A stretch of DNA of 64,000 nt from Actinocorallia herbida (GTDB lineage Bacteria; Actinomycetota; Actinomycetes; Streptosporangiales; Streptosporangiaceae): the NCBI RefSeq assembly GCF_003751225.1, contig NZ_RJKE01000001.1, positions 7,502,001 through 7,566,000 of the forward strand, written 5' to 3'. Positions within the stretch are counted from its first letter, which is position 1, and every line of letters starts with the position of its first letter. A program made the translations under genes and the position numbers. This document shows positions 33,033-44,100 of this stretch, in pieces. The notes beneath the pieces are model-generated. The model was not told the origin of the DNA, ran no database searches, and saw nothing but the letters and a program-made list of their open reading frames with translations.

Positions 33033-35366
33033 TCAGAAGGCGGGGGCCGGGTCTCCCGGGCCGTAGACGTCCCAGAGTTCGCCGAGGAAGAAGCGGCCGA
33101 AGCGGGTGAGGGCCTTGAGGTCGTCGGGGCCGTCGGTGCGGAATGTGGTGAGCTGCTCCAGGAAGTCGGCGAGGCGGATGTGCAGGGTGCCCGCGCCCAG
33201 GACGGGGGCGACGGACTCGGCGGCGACGTGCCCGGCGAGGATCCGGTAATAGAGCGTGGTCGTGTCGGGCCAGATGTGGGTCGGCGGACCGACCTGGATG
33301 TCCTTCCAGCCCGCGAGGGTGCGGGGTTCCCCGTGCACGTCGGTGAAGTGCAGCAGGTACCGCATCTCGCGCCGGTCGGCCTGGGCGCCGGGGGTGACGA
33401 ACAGGTTGAACGACCCGTCCTCGACCCGGCGCCGGCCGCCGAAGGACGCCGCGTCGATCCAGCCCTCGGCGCGCGCCAGATGCCCTTCCTCGGCGAGGAA
33501 CCTGTCGACGTCGGCGGCGGTGATCGTCAGGCGGAACGACAGCCGCTCGCCCGCCTCGCCGTCGTGCGGCTCGGTCGCCCCGGAGACGTAGCGGCCCTTC
33601 ATCTCCTCGGTGAACGCCAGCGACGTGCTCCCCCGAGCCCGTCCGCCGTTCGAGGCGGCGTTCCGGCGGGAGGCGGCCCCCGCCGTCTCCGCCGCGAGGT
33701 CCCCGTGCAGCATCTGCCGGCTCATCCGCTCGGCGAGCGCCGCGATCGTCAGCGACGGGTTCGCGCCGACCGGCCCCGGCAGCGCGGCCCCGTCGGCGAT
33801 GTAGAGGCCGGGCAGGCCGAACACCTCGCCGAACGGGTCGCAGACACCCTCCCCGGCGTGCCTGCCGAGCGGCGCCCCGCCGAGCGGGTGCACGCTCACC
33901 ACCCGCTTGCGCAGCCACAGCGGGTTGTCGGCGTAGTCCGCGCCGAGCACGTCGCCGATCCGCCGCATCGTGGTGCGCAGCCGCTCGAAGTACGCCCGGC
34001 TGGTCTCCACCGACCAGTTGGCGGTGAGGTTCCCGTCCCGGTCGAGCGCGAGCACCCCGTCCGGGACGTCGCGGCCCATGCCGAGCAGCGGGAGCGCCTG
34101 CGCCGACAGCGACCTGCCCGACAGCAGCTGCGACACCTCCGCCGACATGTTGGTGTCGCCGTCGCCGGTGAGGAAGTCGGTGAACCGCTCCCACAGCAGC
34201 TTCACCGCGCGGGTGAGCTGCCCCGGCATGTCCAGGCCCGCCGCCATGAAGTCGACGAAGCCCGGGTACCCGCCTTCTTCGATGTAGGCGCCGCGTCCGG
34301 TCCCGAACCCGTCGAGCTGGTCGGGCAGCCGGATCGCGCTGGTGATCACCGGCCCCTTGGCGACGTCCAGCGGCCCGGAGCGGTCGCTGTCCTTGACGCC
34401 GGTGAGGAAGGTGAGCAGGTCGCCGTTCCCGCACAGCCGCGTGCCGAGCGCGGGGCTGATGCCCGGCAACGCCGAGCGCAGCAGCAGCCGTGTGGTCCCG
34501 AACGTCCCGGCCGCCAGGACGAGCCGGGCGCACCCGAGCGTCCCCTTGGCGCGGCGGCCGGTCGCCGGGTCGTGCCGGACGTAGTCGACGAGGTAGCCCC
34601 CGCCTTCCCGCGTCCGTATCCCCTCGACCTCGTGCAGCGTCCGCAGATCGGCCCCCCGATGCGCGGCCGACGACAGATAGGTGTGGTCGAGGGAGTTCTT
34701 GGCTCCGTCATTGCAGCCGATGTCGCACTCGCCGCAGAGCCTGCACGTAGTGCGGGGCACCCCGTGCAGGTTCGGATACGGACCCTCCGCCAGCGGTCTG
34801 CCCGGCTCCGGCACGGCCCCTGTGTGCGTGCCGAAGCTCACCGCGAGCGGTGGACGGAACCAGTCGAGCCCCAGCTCGGCCGCCGCGTCCTGCATAGCGT
34901 GCGTCTTAGGGGTGGCGGCGTACGGCGGATGCTCCACCGGATACGGCGCCACGCCGATCATGCGCTCGACCTCGTCGTAGAACGGGTCGAGGTCGGTGCG
35001 GGTCACCGGCCAGTGCTCGTAGCCGCCCCCCGGCAGCTCCTGTTCGTGCACGAACCAGTGCTCGTCCTTGCGCAGCAGCACATTGGCGTAGATCAGCGAC
35101 CCGCCGCCGAGTCCCGCGGAGACGACCGAGTCGAAGCCCTTGAAGCGCCAGACGTCGAACATCCCGTAGAGCCGTTCGGCGGGGTCCCAGAAGGCGCGGC
35201 CGAGGTCGGCCGGGGTGCGCGGGAACTCACCCGGTGCGTAGGAGCGCCCCCGCTCCAGCAGCACCGTGGCCAGGCCCGCCTCGGCCAGCCGGAGCGCGGC
35301 GACCGACCCTCCGAAACCGGAGCCGACGACGACCGCGTCGACGGTCTCCACCTGATCGTGCGCCAT
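33033..35366 (-). CDS. GMC oxidoreductase, cholesterol-oxidase-like
   Basis: A 777-aa flavoprotein. Residues about 10-40 are the FAD fold (VVVGSGFGGSVAALRLAEAG, then LLERG), followed by SAGLGGGSLIYANVLLR, typical of cholesterol oxidases. CRLCGECDIGCNDGAKNSLD is a cysteine-rich block seen in this actinobacterial group. HPLGGAPLGRH and DGAALPGPVGANPSLTIAAL are the GMC C-terminal signatures, including the catalytic His. The last 230 residues form an extra beta-rich domain. It probably oxidises a sterol-like alcohol. There is no signal peptide. The alpha/beta hydrolase gene lies 5 bp upstream in the same operon. Confidence 0.85.
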   Translation of the reverse strand: MAHDQVETVDAVVVGSGFGGSVAALRLAEAGLATVLLERGRSYAPGEFPRTPADLGRAFWDPAERLYGMFDVWRFKGFDSVVSAGLGGGSLIYANVLLRKDEHWFVHEQELPGGGYEHWPVTRTDLDPFYDEVERMIGVAPYPVEHPPYAATPKTHAMQDAAAELGLDWFRPPLAVSFGTHTGAVPEPGRPLAEGPYPNLHGVPRTTCRLCGECDIGCNDGAKNSLDHTYLSSAAHRGADLRTLHEVEGIRTREGGGYLVDYVRHDPATGRRAKGTLGCARLVLAAGTFGTTRLLLRSALPGISPALGTRLCGNGDLLTFLTGVKDSDRSGPLDVAKGPVITSAIRLPDQLDGFGTGRGAYIEEGGYPGFVDFMAAGLDMPGQLTRAVKLLWERFTDFLTGDGDTNMSAEVSQLLSGRSLSAQALPLLGMGRDVPDGVLALDRDGNLTANWSVETSRAYFERLRTTMRRIGDVLGADYADNPLWLRKRVVSVHPLGGAPLGRHAGEGVCDPFGEVFGLPGLYIADGAALPGPVGANPSLTIAALAERMSRQMLHGDLAAETAGAASRRNAASNGGRARGSTSLAFTEEMKGRYVSGATEPHDGEAGERLSFRLTITAADVDRFLAEEGHLARAEGWIDAASFGGRRRVEDGSFNLFVTPGAQADRREMRYLLHFTDVHGEPRTLAGWKDIQVGPPTHIWPDTTTLYYRILAGHVAAESVAPVLGAGTLHIRLADFLEQLTTFRTDGPDDLKALTRFGRFFLGELWDVYGPGDPAPAF

Positions 35367-35371
35367 CGGGC

Positions 35372-36454
35372 TCAGACCGCCTTCTTCCTGAGGAACTCGA
35401 CAATGCGGGGGAAGACGTCCTCATGCGCCTTCTTCCCGACGAAGGGGTCGACATGGCCATAGCCGGGCAGCAGCTCCAGCTCGTGCCTGCCGGGGGCGGC
35501 CTGCTCCAGGGCCGCATGGGTGACGATGTTGCTGTCGGTGAACACATGGTTGGCGGTCCCGGCCAGGAGCAGGATCGGGGTCTCCACCGCGCCGAGGTCG
35601 CCCATGACGTCGGGCAGGCGGGTGTCGGCCTCGTCGAACGGGACGATGTGCCCGGCCGCGACCATCTTGGCCACGTGCCGGTAGTAGTGGACGCCGCAGG
35701 CGCCGCACAGGTCCTCCATGCGCTCATGGGTGGCCTCGTGCAGCATCTCGTGCGCGAACATCGCGGGCTTGCCGTCGCCCCACATGAAGCTGAGCATGTG
35801 GCAGGCGGAGTCCCGGCACTCGCGGTGGAACAGCGAGACCGCGCGGGAGAAGACCTTGCGCCGGGTGAACCACAGCGCGTCGCCGAACCGCGGGTCGAGG
35901 ACCGGCATGCCGAGGCCGTACTCGGCGAGCGCGGGCCCGAACCGCAGCTTGAGCGCGGCCCACTTGGACACCCGAGGGTGCAGCGAGACGCTGTTGGCGA
36001 CGACGCTGGTGATCTGGTCGACCTTGCCGCCGAACAGGCTTGCCATGAACGTCACCGAGCCCAGGCAGTGCGCGATGACGTGGATCCTGCGGTCCCCGAC
36101 GACCTCGCGCAGCGCCTCAAGGGCCGCGGGGTGGTCGAACGCTGCGACGTCGTCAAGCGTATGACGGTGCGTCTCCAGGTCGTAGGGGAAGCGGTTGCTC
36201 ATCCGGTAGTCCAGCGTCCACACGTCGGTGAAGCCGGCGTCGAGCAGGTAGGAGACGAGGTTGGTGTGCTCGGGCATGATGAACATGTCCCGGGACAGGG
36301 TGAGACCGTGGATGAGGAGGACCACGTCGTCGCAGTCGGCCCGGTGGAACCGGGTCAGGCTGAGCCCGAGACCGTCCTCCGTGGCGAACAGCCGCTCGGA
36401 CATCTCGGTGCCCGTCACCCCCTGAAGGGTGAACCTGGGTATCCGGTCGGTCAT
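35372..36454 (-). CDS. Alpha/beta hydrolase with Cys nucleophile, partner of the GMC enzyme
   Basis: A 360-aa protein with the hydrolase fold: VVLLIHGLTLSRDMF (oxyanion region), the elbow IAHCLGSVTFMAS, TPILLLAGTANHVFTDSN (acid) and PGYGHVDPFVG (His). The elbow has Cys in place of Ser, as in PHA synthases and some thioesterase-like enzymes. The 5-bp gap to the GMC gene indicates co-expression and suggests action on the same sterol- or lipid-like substrate. Such pairs occur in other actinobacteria. Confidence 0.78.
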   Translation of the reverse strand: MTDRIPRFTLQGVTGTEMSERLFATEDGLGLSLTRFHRADCDDVVLLIHGLTLSRDMFIMPEHTNLVSYLLDAGFTDVWTLDYRMSNRFPYDLETHRHTLDDVAAFDHPAALEALREVVGDRRIHVIAHCLGSVTFMASLFGGKVDQITSVVANSVSLHPRVSKWAALKLRFGPALAEYGLGMPVLDPRFGDALWFTRRKVFSRAVSLFHRECRDSACHMLSFMWGDGKPAMFAHEMLHEATHERMEDLCGACGVHYYRHVAKMVAAGHIVPFDEADTRLPDVMGDLGAVETPILLLAGTANHVFTDSNIVTHAALEQAAPGRHELELLPGYGHVDPFVGKKAHEDVFPRIVEFLRKKAV

Positions 36455-36593
36455 CTCTCCTCATTCCCGCGGCGCTCGGGCCCGTGATCCGGCGCTCTCC
36501 CGCCGGTGACCACCTTCCCGCACACCCGGCCCGGGGGACATCGGGGGAAACACTGAGCTTGTAGGTGTTCGTCCTCGTACGTACCGATCCGCC

Positions 36594-39443
36594 TTACCCG
36601 GAGGCGAAACCCGTACCTTCCTGACCCGGCCCCAGCGGGAGATTCCGGACGGCCCCGGCGACCCCCACCCGGGACGTCACCTCGAGCTTGGCGAAGATGT
36701 TCGACAGGTGGGTCTCCACCGTCCGCACGCTGATCACCAGCTTGTCGGCGATCTGCTGGTTGCTGTAGTCCTCCGCGACGAGGAGCGCCACCTCCAGCTC
36801 GCGCCGGGACAGGCCCCCGGGGCCGCCGCCCGCCCGTCCCCTGGCCCGCTGCACCGGCACCCGCACGCCGCGCGCCCGCTGCTCCCGGACGGCCTGGGCG
36901 TGCATGCCCTCGGCGCCGTGCTCGGCGAACACCCGGACGGCCTCGGCGAGGTCGGCCAGCGCGGTGTCGCGGTCCTGCTCCAGCGCTCCCGCGGTGAGCC
37001 GCGCGCGGCCCTGCTCCAGCGGATGCCCTTCCAGCAGCGCGGCGGCCTCGCGGGCGCGCCGCGCGGACCGCTCGGCGTGCGCCGCGGCGAGCTCGACGAG
37101 CCCCCTGCCGTAGTCCCAGTCCTCCTGGAGGGCGCCCGCGGCGCGGTCGGCCCAGCGGCGCGCCTCCACCGCGGCCCCGCGGCCCGCCTCGGCCCAGGCG
37201 AGCAGCTCCGCGCACGACAGCAGGGTCGCCGGGTCGAGCACCGGGTCGTCGAAGTCCCGGCAGGCCGCGCGCAGCACCGCCACACCCTCGTCGGTCCGCC
37301 CGGCGGCGAGCAGCGCCACCCCGTGGGCGTGCCGGAACATCGACCCCCACACCTCGCCCTCGCCCGTCCCCGTCGCCTCGGCCTCCGCCACGCACTCCAG
37401 CGCGCGGCCGGTGTCCCCGGACCAGGCCGCGGCGAGGCAGCCCTGGGTCTGCGCGAACACCAGCTGCATGCCCGAGCCGATCATCCGGGCGATGTCGGCG
37501 GCCTCCTCGGCCAGCGCGGCGGCCTCGGTGAGCGCGCCGGTCATCACCAGGCCGCGCGCCTGCCCGGCGAGCATGTTCGCCACCACGTAGCCCATCTCGT
37601 GCGGCCTGGCGATCGCCACGAGCCGGGAGAAATGGGCGACCGCCCGGGCCGGCCGGCCGAAGAGGGTCTCGGTCCAGCCCGCCCAGGTGAGGACGTCCAT
37701 CCAGTCCAGCAGGTACTCGTCCGGGGTGAGCGCGAGCTGCTGGGCGGCGACCTCCATGAACCGGCGCGCCTCCTCGGTGCGACCGAACGCGTGCGCGGGC
37801 AGCCCGCGCAGCGCCGCCACCGCGACCTCGAGGCCGGGCGGCCAGTCGCGGCCTATGTCCGGGATCATGTCCAGGACCGCCTGAGCAGCCCTTTTGTCGT
37901 TGCGCAGCAGGCTCTCGGCCACCAAACGCAAACGCAAAGGGATCGCCAGCGAGGTCTGCTGCCGCGGCAGCCGCTTCAGTTCGGCGAGCAGCACCGCACG
38001 GGCCTGCTGCGGCCGGTCGAGCTGGCGCTCCACCAGGGCCAGGGCGCGCACCGCGTGCGCGCGCATCACATGGTCGTCCTCCGACAGCAGGCCGAGCACC
38101 TCGTTGGCGGTGCGACGGGCGCCGTCCAGCCGTCCGCTGGCCAGCTGCGCCCTGACCAGCTCGACGAGCAGGACCAGCCGCTGCGGGTCGCCCGGCTGGA
38201 TGAGCCGCAGCGCCGAGCGGAGCCGGTGCCCCGCCGTCGCCGGGGCGGGGCCCGCCGCGGCCCTCGCGGCCTCCACCAGCACCTCGATCGCGGCCTGGTC
38301 GCCGAAGCGGGCGGATCGCTCCACATGCCGGGCGCGCAGCGCCGCGGGCGCGCCGAGCCGCCCGAGGTGGGCGGCGACCCGGCCGTGCGCGGCGAGCCGC
38401 CAGCCCGCCGCCGCCTGGACGTACACCGCCTGGCGGACCAGCGGATGCCGGAACCGGAACCGGCCCGGCGCGGACGGCCGCGCCACGTCCCGCGCGACGA
38501 GTTCGTCGATCGCGGCGAGCGCGAAGTCCTCGGAGATGTCGGCGGCGACCGCGACCAGGACCGGGTCGAACTCCTCGGCGGCGACCGCGGCGCCCTGCGC
38601 GGCGGCCTGCGCGCCCGCCGACAGGCGGCTGACCTCCAGCTGGAGTGCGGCGCGGACCGGTCCAGGCAGTTCGTCGGACTCCTCCACGTCGTCCTCCGCC
38701 TGCTCGCCGCGGGCCAGGGCGTCCAGGTAGAAGGGGTTGCCCCCGCTCGCCTCGTACAGGCGGCGGCACCGCTCGGCGGCCGGGTCGAGGCCGAGCAGCT
38801 CGGCCGCCTCGGGCAGCGAGAGCGGGCCGACGGTCATCCGCTCGCCGGACTCCGACAGCGCGCCGAGCCGCGGCATCGCCTGGACGGGCCGGTAGGCGAT
38901 CGCGACGAGCACCTGGCCGCGCGGCTGGTGCCGGACGAGGTGGTCGAGGAGCTCCACGGTGGCCTGGTCGGCCCAGTGCAGGTCGTCGAGGATGAGCACG
39001 AGGCCGTCGGTGCGGGCCAGTTCGTCCATGAGCTGGCGGGCCGCCTTGTGCAGCCGGTAGCGGCCGGACGCGCCGGTGCCCTCGCCCGCGGCGTCCTCCA
39101 GCGCGGGGAAGATCGTGCCGAGCAGGCGGACCGTTCCCGGGCCGAGCCTGCGCGGAACGTCGGGCGCGGCCTCCAGGTGGTCGTCGAGCGCGTCGACGAC
39201 GGCGCCGTAAGGCATCTCCTCGTCGAACTCCGCGGCCCTGCCCCACAACGTGAGCCTGCCGCGGCCGCGCGCGGTGGCGGCGAGTTCGGTCAGCAGCCGG
39301 GACTTGCCGACACCGGGGTCGCCGACGAGGGACAGGAACGTGAAGCCCGGCCGGTCGAGGACCTCGGCGAAGGCCGTCAAGGCGTCGGCTCTGCCGACCA
39401 GGCGGTCGGCCGCCGGCGAGGGGTGGTCGGGCACGGGGGGCAC
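36594..39443 (-). CDS. Large LuxR-family ATPase regulator (LAL type)
   Basis: A 949-aa regulator. The start at GTG 39443 is chosen because GGAG lies 7 nt upstream; an open frame extends to 39515. The N-terminal STAND/AAA-type ATPase has Walker [14 protein letters not shown] and Walker [15 protein letters not shown] long helical TPR-like region follows. The C-terminal LuxR helix-turn-helix is clear: [40 protein letters not shown]. Proteins of this kind often control secondary metabolism or catabolic operons. It is transcribed toward the hydrolase/GMC pair, about 140 bp upstream of it, and may control it. Confidence 0.88.
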   Translation of the reverse strand: MPPVPDHPSPAADRLVGRADALTAFAEVLDRPGFTFLSLVGDPGVGKSRLLTELAATARGRGRLTLWGRAAEFDEEMPYGAVVDALDDHLEAAPDVPRRLGPGTVRLLGTIFPALEDAAGEGTGASGRYRLHKAARQLMDELARTDGLVLILDDLHWADQATVELLDHLVRHQPRGQVLVAIAYRPVQAMPRLGALSESGERMTVGPLSLPEAAELLGLDPAAERCRRLYEASGGNPFYLDALARGEQAEDDVEESDELPGPVRAALQLEVSRLSAGAQAAAQGAAVAAEEFDPVLVAVAADISEDFALAAIDELVARDVARPSAPGRFRFRHPLVRQAVYVQAAAGWRLAAHGRVAAHLGRLGAPAALRARHVERSARFGDQAAIEVLVEAARAAAGPAPATAGHRLRSALRLIQPGDPQRLVLLVELVRAQLASGRLDGARRTANEVLGLLSEDDHVMRAHAVRALALVERQLDRPQQARAVLLAELKRLPRQQTSLAIPLRLRLVAESLLRNDKRAAQAVLDMIPDIGRDWPPGLEVAVAALRGLPAHAFGRTEEARRFMEVAAQQLALTPDEYLLDWMDVLTWAGWTETLFGRPARAVAHFSRLVAIARPHEMGYVVANMLAGQARGLVMTGALTEAAALAEEAADIARMIGSGMQLVFAQTQGCLAAAWSGDTGRALECVAEAEATGTGEGEVWGSMFRHAHGVALLAAGRTDEGVAVLRAACRDFDDPVLDPATLLSCAELLAWAEAGRGAAVEARRWADRAAGALQEDWDYGRGLVELAAAHAERSARRAREAAALLEGHPLEQGRARLTAGALEQDRDTALADLAEAVRVFAEHGAEGMHAQAVREQRARGVRVPVQRARGRAGGGPGGLSRRELEVALLVAEDYSNQQIADKLVISVRTVETHLSNIFAKLEVTSRVGVAGAVRNLPLGPGQEGTGFASG

Positions 39444-39597
39444 CTGTCTGCTCCGGGAGGGGGACGGGGCGGACGCGCGGCACACGGCGGTGCGGCGACG
39501 TAGATGAAAGATCAATCTATCCGTACCGGAGGGGGCTAGGTAGTGTCGTGTGACTCAGACACCCATAAGGTTTGCGTTAAGCGCGTCCTTCACCCCG

Positions 39598-41169
39598 TCA
39601 TTCCGAGGTCGCCAGGAACGCCTCCCGCCACACCGCCTCCAGTCCGTGCGACTCCGCGAGCGGACGGCAGCGCAGGACGTCGGCGTGCAGCGCCGGATCA
39701 CCGAGCCGGGCGGCCGACTCCAGCGCCACGTCGAGGGTGTAGTTGTCGAGCGCCGGATCGGCGAGCAGCCTGCGGATCCCGGCGGCGGCCCGCTGATCGC
39801 CCCGCTCGGCGAGCCCCCTCGCCGCCTCGGCCAGCACCACCGGCGACGGGTCGTCCAGCCGTCTGGCCAGCGCCTCGCGGATCTCCGGGTTGTCGATCTC
39901 CAGCAGGCCGAGCGACATGGTCGCCCAGTCCCGCACGTACTCGTGGTCGTCCTCGGTGAGCCGGACCAGCTCCTCGGTCTCCATCGGGTCCTCCGGCGGC
40001 AACACCCTGGTCAGCGCGTAGCCGACGGCGTCGCGGACCCGGTGGTCGTCGTGCCTGGCGTGCCCGAGCAGCTCCGGCAGCGCCACCACGTCGCCGTGGT
40101 CGCTGAGCGCCAGCACCACGGCCCGCAGCAGCACGGGATCGGTCTCCTCCCTGGCCATCCGGCGCAGCAGCGGCAGCGCCTTGGCGCGGTGCTCCGGCCC
40201 GGCCAGCACATCGACCCCGAGCGTGCGGTACAGCGGATCGGAGTCGTGCGCCAGCTCGATCGCCTGGTCCAGGGTCTCGGCGTCACGTCGCTCACGCAGC
40301 ACCCGGACCGTCTCGCTCCAGCCGGGCCGCTCCGTCGCGTGCCTGCGCGACTCCGCCGCGGTCGGCCGCAGATAGCGGAACTCCATCGCCCGTCTGACCA
40401 GCTCGTCCATCGGGGTCCGCACGCCGAGGCGCTGCTCCAGGATCGTCGCGATGGCCCCATGGCCGGTCTGCATCGCGCTCTCGGCCCCGTCGAACTCGCC
40501 GGGGCGTCCCGCCGAGACGCTGATCAGCTCGGTCTCGTCGTCCTGCTCGGTCCGGGTGACGACCACCTCGTATCCGGGCTCGGTGAACATCTCGGTCTGG
40601 CGGCGGCGCAACTCGGCCTCGAGGTCGATGCCCGTCCAGTGGAGCGCGGCGTCCAGCGCGGTCTTGCCCTCGGCGTCGAGGGCCCCGGGATCGGCCCCTG
40701 CCTTCAGCAGCAGCCTGACGATGTCGACGGCCCCGCGGCCCGCGGCGAGATGCAGCGGGGGAGTCCGGGTGCCCAGGTTCGGGTCAGCGCCGTGCCGCAG
40801 CAGCAGCGAGACCGCGCCCGTGTGGCCGCCGGAGGCCGCCCATTTCAGCGGGGTCCAGTCGAAGGACTCGGTGCGGTTCGGATCGGCCCCGCCCGCCAGC
40901 AGCGCCGCGACGGTCTCGTCATGGCCCCAGCAGGCCGCGCCGCACAGCGGCAGGCCGTCGCTGTCGCCGAGGCTCGCCAGGTTCGGGTCGGCGCCGCCCG
41001 CGAGCAGCGCCCCGACCACCTCCGTATGCCCGGCCACCGCCGCCGCGTACAGCGCGGTGGTGCCCTCGGCATCCGGCCGGTCCGGCGGCGCCCCCTCGGC
41101 GAGCAGCTCGCTCAGCCGATCGAGCTTGCCCGCCCGCGCGGCCTCGACCAGCGATTCGTCCCCCGACAT
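39598..41169 (-). CDS. Ankyrin-repeat plus HEAT-repeat protein
   Basis: A 523-aa soluble protein. Residues 1 to about 190 hold four or five ankyrin repeats (GTTALYAAAVAGHTEVVGAL, TPLKWAASGGHTGAVSLLL, PPLHLAAGRGAVDIVRLLL). A linker of about 100 residues follows, then HEAT-like helical repeats from about 300 to the end (TDPVLLRAVVLALSDHGD, DPSPVVLAEAARGLAERGD). It has only protein-interaction modules and no enzymatic motif. It is 7 bp from the hrpA stop codon, so it follows hrpA in the same transcription direction. Confidence 0.82.
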   Translation of the reverse strand: MSGDESLVEAARAGKLDRLSELLAEGAPPDRPDAEGTTALYAAAVAGHTEVVGALLAGGADPNLASLGDSDGLPLCGAACWGHDETVAALLAGGADPNRTESFDWTPLKWAASGGHTGAVSLLLRHGADPNLGTRTPPLHLAAGRGAVDIVRLLLKAGADPGALDAEGKTALDAALHWTGIDLEAELRRRQTEMFTEPGYEVVVTRTEQDDETELISVSAGRPGEFDGAESAMQTGHGAIATILEQRLGVRTPMDELVRRAMEFRYLRPTAAESRRHATERPGWSETVRVLRERRDAETLDQAIELAHDSDPLYRTLGVDVLAGPEHRAKALPLLRRMAREETDPVLLRAVVLALSDHGDVVALPELLGHARHDDHRVRDAVGYALTRVLPPEDPMETEELVRLTEDDHEYVRDWATMSLGLLEIDNPEIREALARRLDDPSPVVLAEAARGLAERGDQRAAAGIRRLLADPALDNYTLDVALESAARLGDPALHADVLRCRPLAESHGLEAVWREAFLATSE

Positions 41170-41176
41170 GCCTGTG

Positions 41177-44100
41177 TCATTTCCGGGGCCGCGCTTCGGT
41201 AATCGCCTTCCTGATCCGTTTGTCGGACACGGGATAGCGGGTGCCGAGCGATTGGGCGAACAGGCTCACCCGGTACTCCTCGATCATCCACCGGACGTCG
41301 GCGGGCTTCCCGGCCCGTTCCCAGTCGCCGCGCACCCCGGCGATCTGGGCCATGAGCTGACGGTCCCGGACGGGGCTCTCGGCGAGCCGGTCCAGCCGGT
41401 GCTCCACCGCCCGCAGGTAGCGCAGGAGGTCCGGCAGCCTCGCCATCCCGGTCTCGGTGACGAACCCGGGGTGGACCAGCTCGTCGAGCTGGGCGCGGAT
41501 GTCGGTGAGCGACGGGACCAGCACCAGGCTCGTCGTCCCCTTCAGCTTCCGCTGGACGGCCTGGTAGGCCCCCAGAACCCTTTCGGTCCAGTGCAGGATC
41601 TGGGCCGCGGTGTCGGCGAGATCGGCCCGGACCGCGTCGTACAGCCGCCGGTAGTCGGCCTCGTTCCACGGGACGCCGCCATGATCGGCCATGAGCTTGT
41701 CGGCCGCCGCGTCGGTGATGTCGGCGAACAGCTTGGGCACCGAACCGTGCGGGGTGTGCGCCAGGGTGAGCTTGGCCTGGTTGGTCAGCCCGTTGCCGAG
41801 GTGCTTGGCCGGGGACGGGGCGTTCAGCAGGATCATCCGCCGGACGCCGGGCCACATCGCGGCCCGCTGCTCGTCCTCGGTGCCGAAGGTCCGGATCGCC
41901 ACGGTCGCGCCCTGGTCGACGAGCGCGGGATAGGCCTTGAGCCTGCCCTGCTCGTGCAGCCTGGGCAGCTCGGAGAAGTCCCACGAGGTGAGGCCCTGCC
42001 GCTCGATCCCGCTGGACTTGGCCAGGGTCTGCTGCTGCTTGGGCGCCAGCTTGCGCTTCAGCTCCTCCAGGTCCTTGCCCTCGGCGAGGCGCTTGCGGCG
42101 CTCGTCGACGACCCGGAAGGTCATCCGCAGGTGGTCGGGGATGCCCTGGGGGTTCCAGGACTCCCGGGCCACCCGGACGCCCGTCAGGGCCTTGAGCACG
42201 TCCTCCAGGGCGTCCAGGAGGGGTCCCTGGCGCGGGACGATCCGCTCCAGGGCGCGGCGGGCGAAGTCGGGGGCGGGCACGAAGTTGACCCGGGTCTGCT
42301 TCGGCAGCGCCCGGATCAGCGCGGTGATCAGATCCTGGCGCAGGCCCGGGACCATCCAGTCGAACCCGTCGGGGCTCACCTGGTTGAGCAGGTGCAGCGG
42401 GATGTGCGCGGTGACGCCGTCGGCGTCGGCGCCCGGCTCGAACTGGTAGGTCAGCTTGAACGCCAGGTCGCCCTGGGTCCAGGAGTCCGGATAGTCCTCC
42501 TCGGTGACCTCGGCCGCGGTCTCGTGCACCAGCATGGACTTCTCGAAGTCCAGCAGGTTCGGCTCGGTCCGCTGCGCCTTCTTCCACCAGGAGTCGAAGT
42601 GCGCGCCCGAGACGATCTCGGCGGGCAGCCTGCCGTCGTAGAAGTCGACGAGGGTCTCGTCGTCCACCACGATGTCGCGGCGCCGCGCCCGCTCCTCCAG
42701 CTCGCCCACCTCGGCCAGCAGCCTGCGGTTGGCGTGGAAGAAGCGGTGCCTGGTCTCCCAGTCGCCCTCGACGAGCGCGTGCCTGATGAACAGGTCGCGC
42801 GACATCTCCGGGTCGATCCGGCCGTAGTTGACCTTGCGGTTGGTCACCAGCGGGACGCCGTAGAGCGTCACCTTCTCCAGGGCCATCACCGCGGCCTGGT
42901 TCTTCTCCCAGTGCGGCTCGCTGTAGGAGCGCTTCACCAGATGCTGCGCCAGCGGCTCGACCCACTCGGGCTCGACCTTGGCGTTGACCCGGGCCCACAG
43001 CCGCGAGGTCTCCACCAGCTCGGCCGAGACGACCCAGCGGGGGTTCTTCTTGAACAGCCCCGAGCCGGGGAAGATCGCGAACCGCGCGCCGCGCGCGCCC
43101 AGGTAGTCGCGCTTCTCTGCGTCGAACAGGCCGAGGTGCGACAGCAGGCCCGCCAGCAGCGACGCATGGATCCGCAGCGGGTCGCCCGGCGTGGTGTTGG
43201 CGCTGATGCCGAGGTCGCGGCCGACCTGCTTGAGCTGGCCGACGAGATCCTGCCACTCGCGGATCCGCAGGTAGTGCAGGAACTCGTTCTTCATGGTCCG
43301 CCGGAACTGGCCGCCCGACAGCTCACGCTGCCGCTCCCGGACGTACTCCCACAGGTTCAGGAAGGCCGCGAAGTCGCTGGTCGGGTCCTTGAAGCGGGCG
43401 TGCTTCTCGTCGGCGGCCTGCTGCTTGTCCGAGGGACGCTCGCGCGGATCCTGGATCGACAGGGCCGCGGCGATCACCATCACCTCGTTGGCGCAGCCGT
43501 TCTTCTCGGCCTCCAGGATCATCCGGCCCATCCGCGGGTCGACCGGGAGCCTGGCCAGCTTGCGGCCGATGTCGGTGAGGGTCCGCTCGCCGTCGAGGGC
43601 GTGCAGTTCGTGCAGGAGGTCGAAACCGTCCTTGACGGCCCTGCGGTCCGGCGGGTCGATGAACGGGAACTGCGCGACGTCGCCGAGGCCGAGGCTCGTC
43701 ATCTGGAGGATGACCGAGGCGAGGTTGGTCCGCAGGACCTCGGGGTCGGTGAACTCCGGCCGGGAGACGAAGTCGTCCTCTTCGTACAGGCGGATGCAGA
43801 TGCCGTCGGAGGTACGGCCGCAGCGGCCCTTGCGCTGGTTCGCGCTGGCCTGGGAGACCGCCTCGATGGGCAGCCGCTGGACCTTCAGCCGGCTGCTGTA
43901 ACGGGAGATCCTGGCCATGCCGGGGTCGATCACGTACTTGATGCCCGGGACCGTCAGGGACGTCTCGGCGACGTTCGTGGCCAGCACGATCCGGCGGCCC
44001 CGGTGCGCCTGGAACACCCGGTGCTGCTCGGCGTTGGACAGCCGCGCGTACAGCGGGAGCACCTCGGTGTCCCGGTACTGCTTCTTGGCCAGGGCGTCGG

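Noticed and set aside
36708-39503. 931-aa plus-strand ORF opposite the LuxR-family gene
   Set aside because: It mirrors the LuxR-family regulator and has no protein-like domains of its own.
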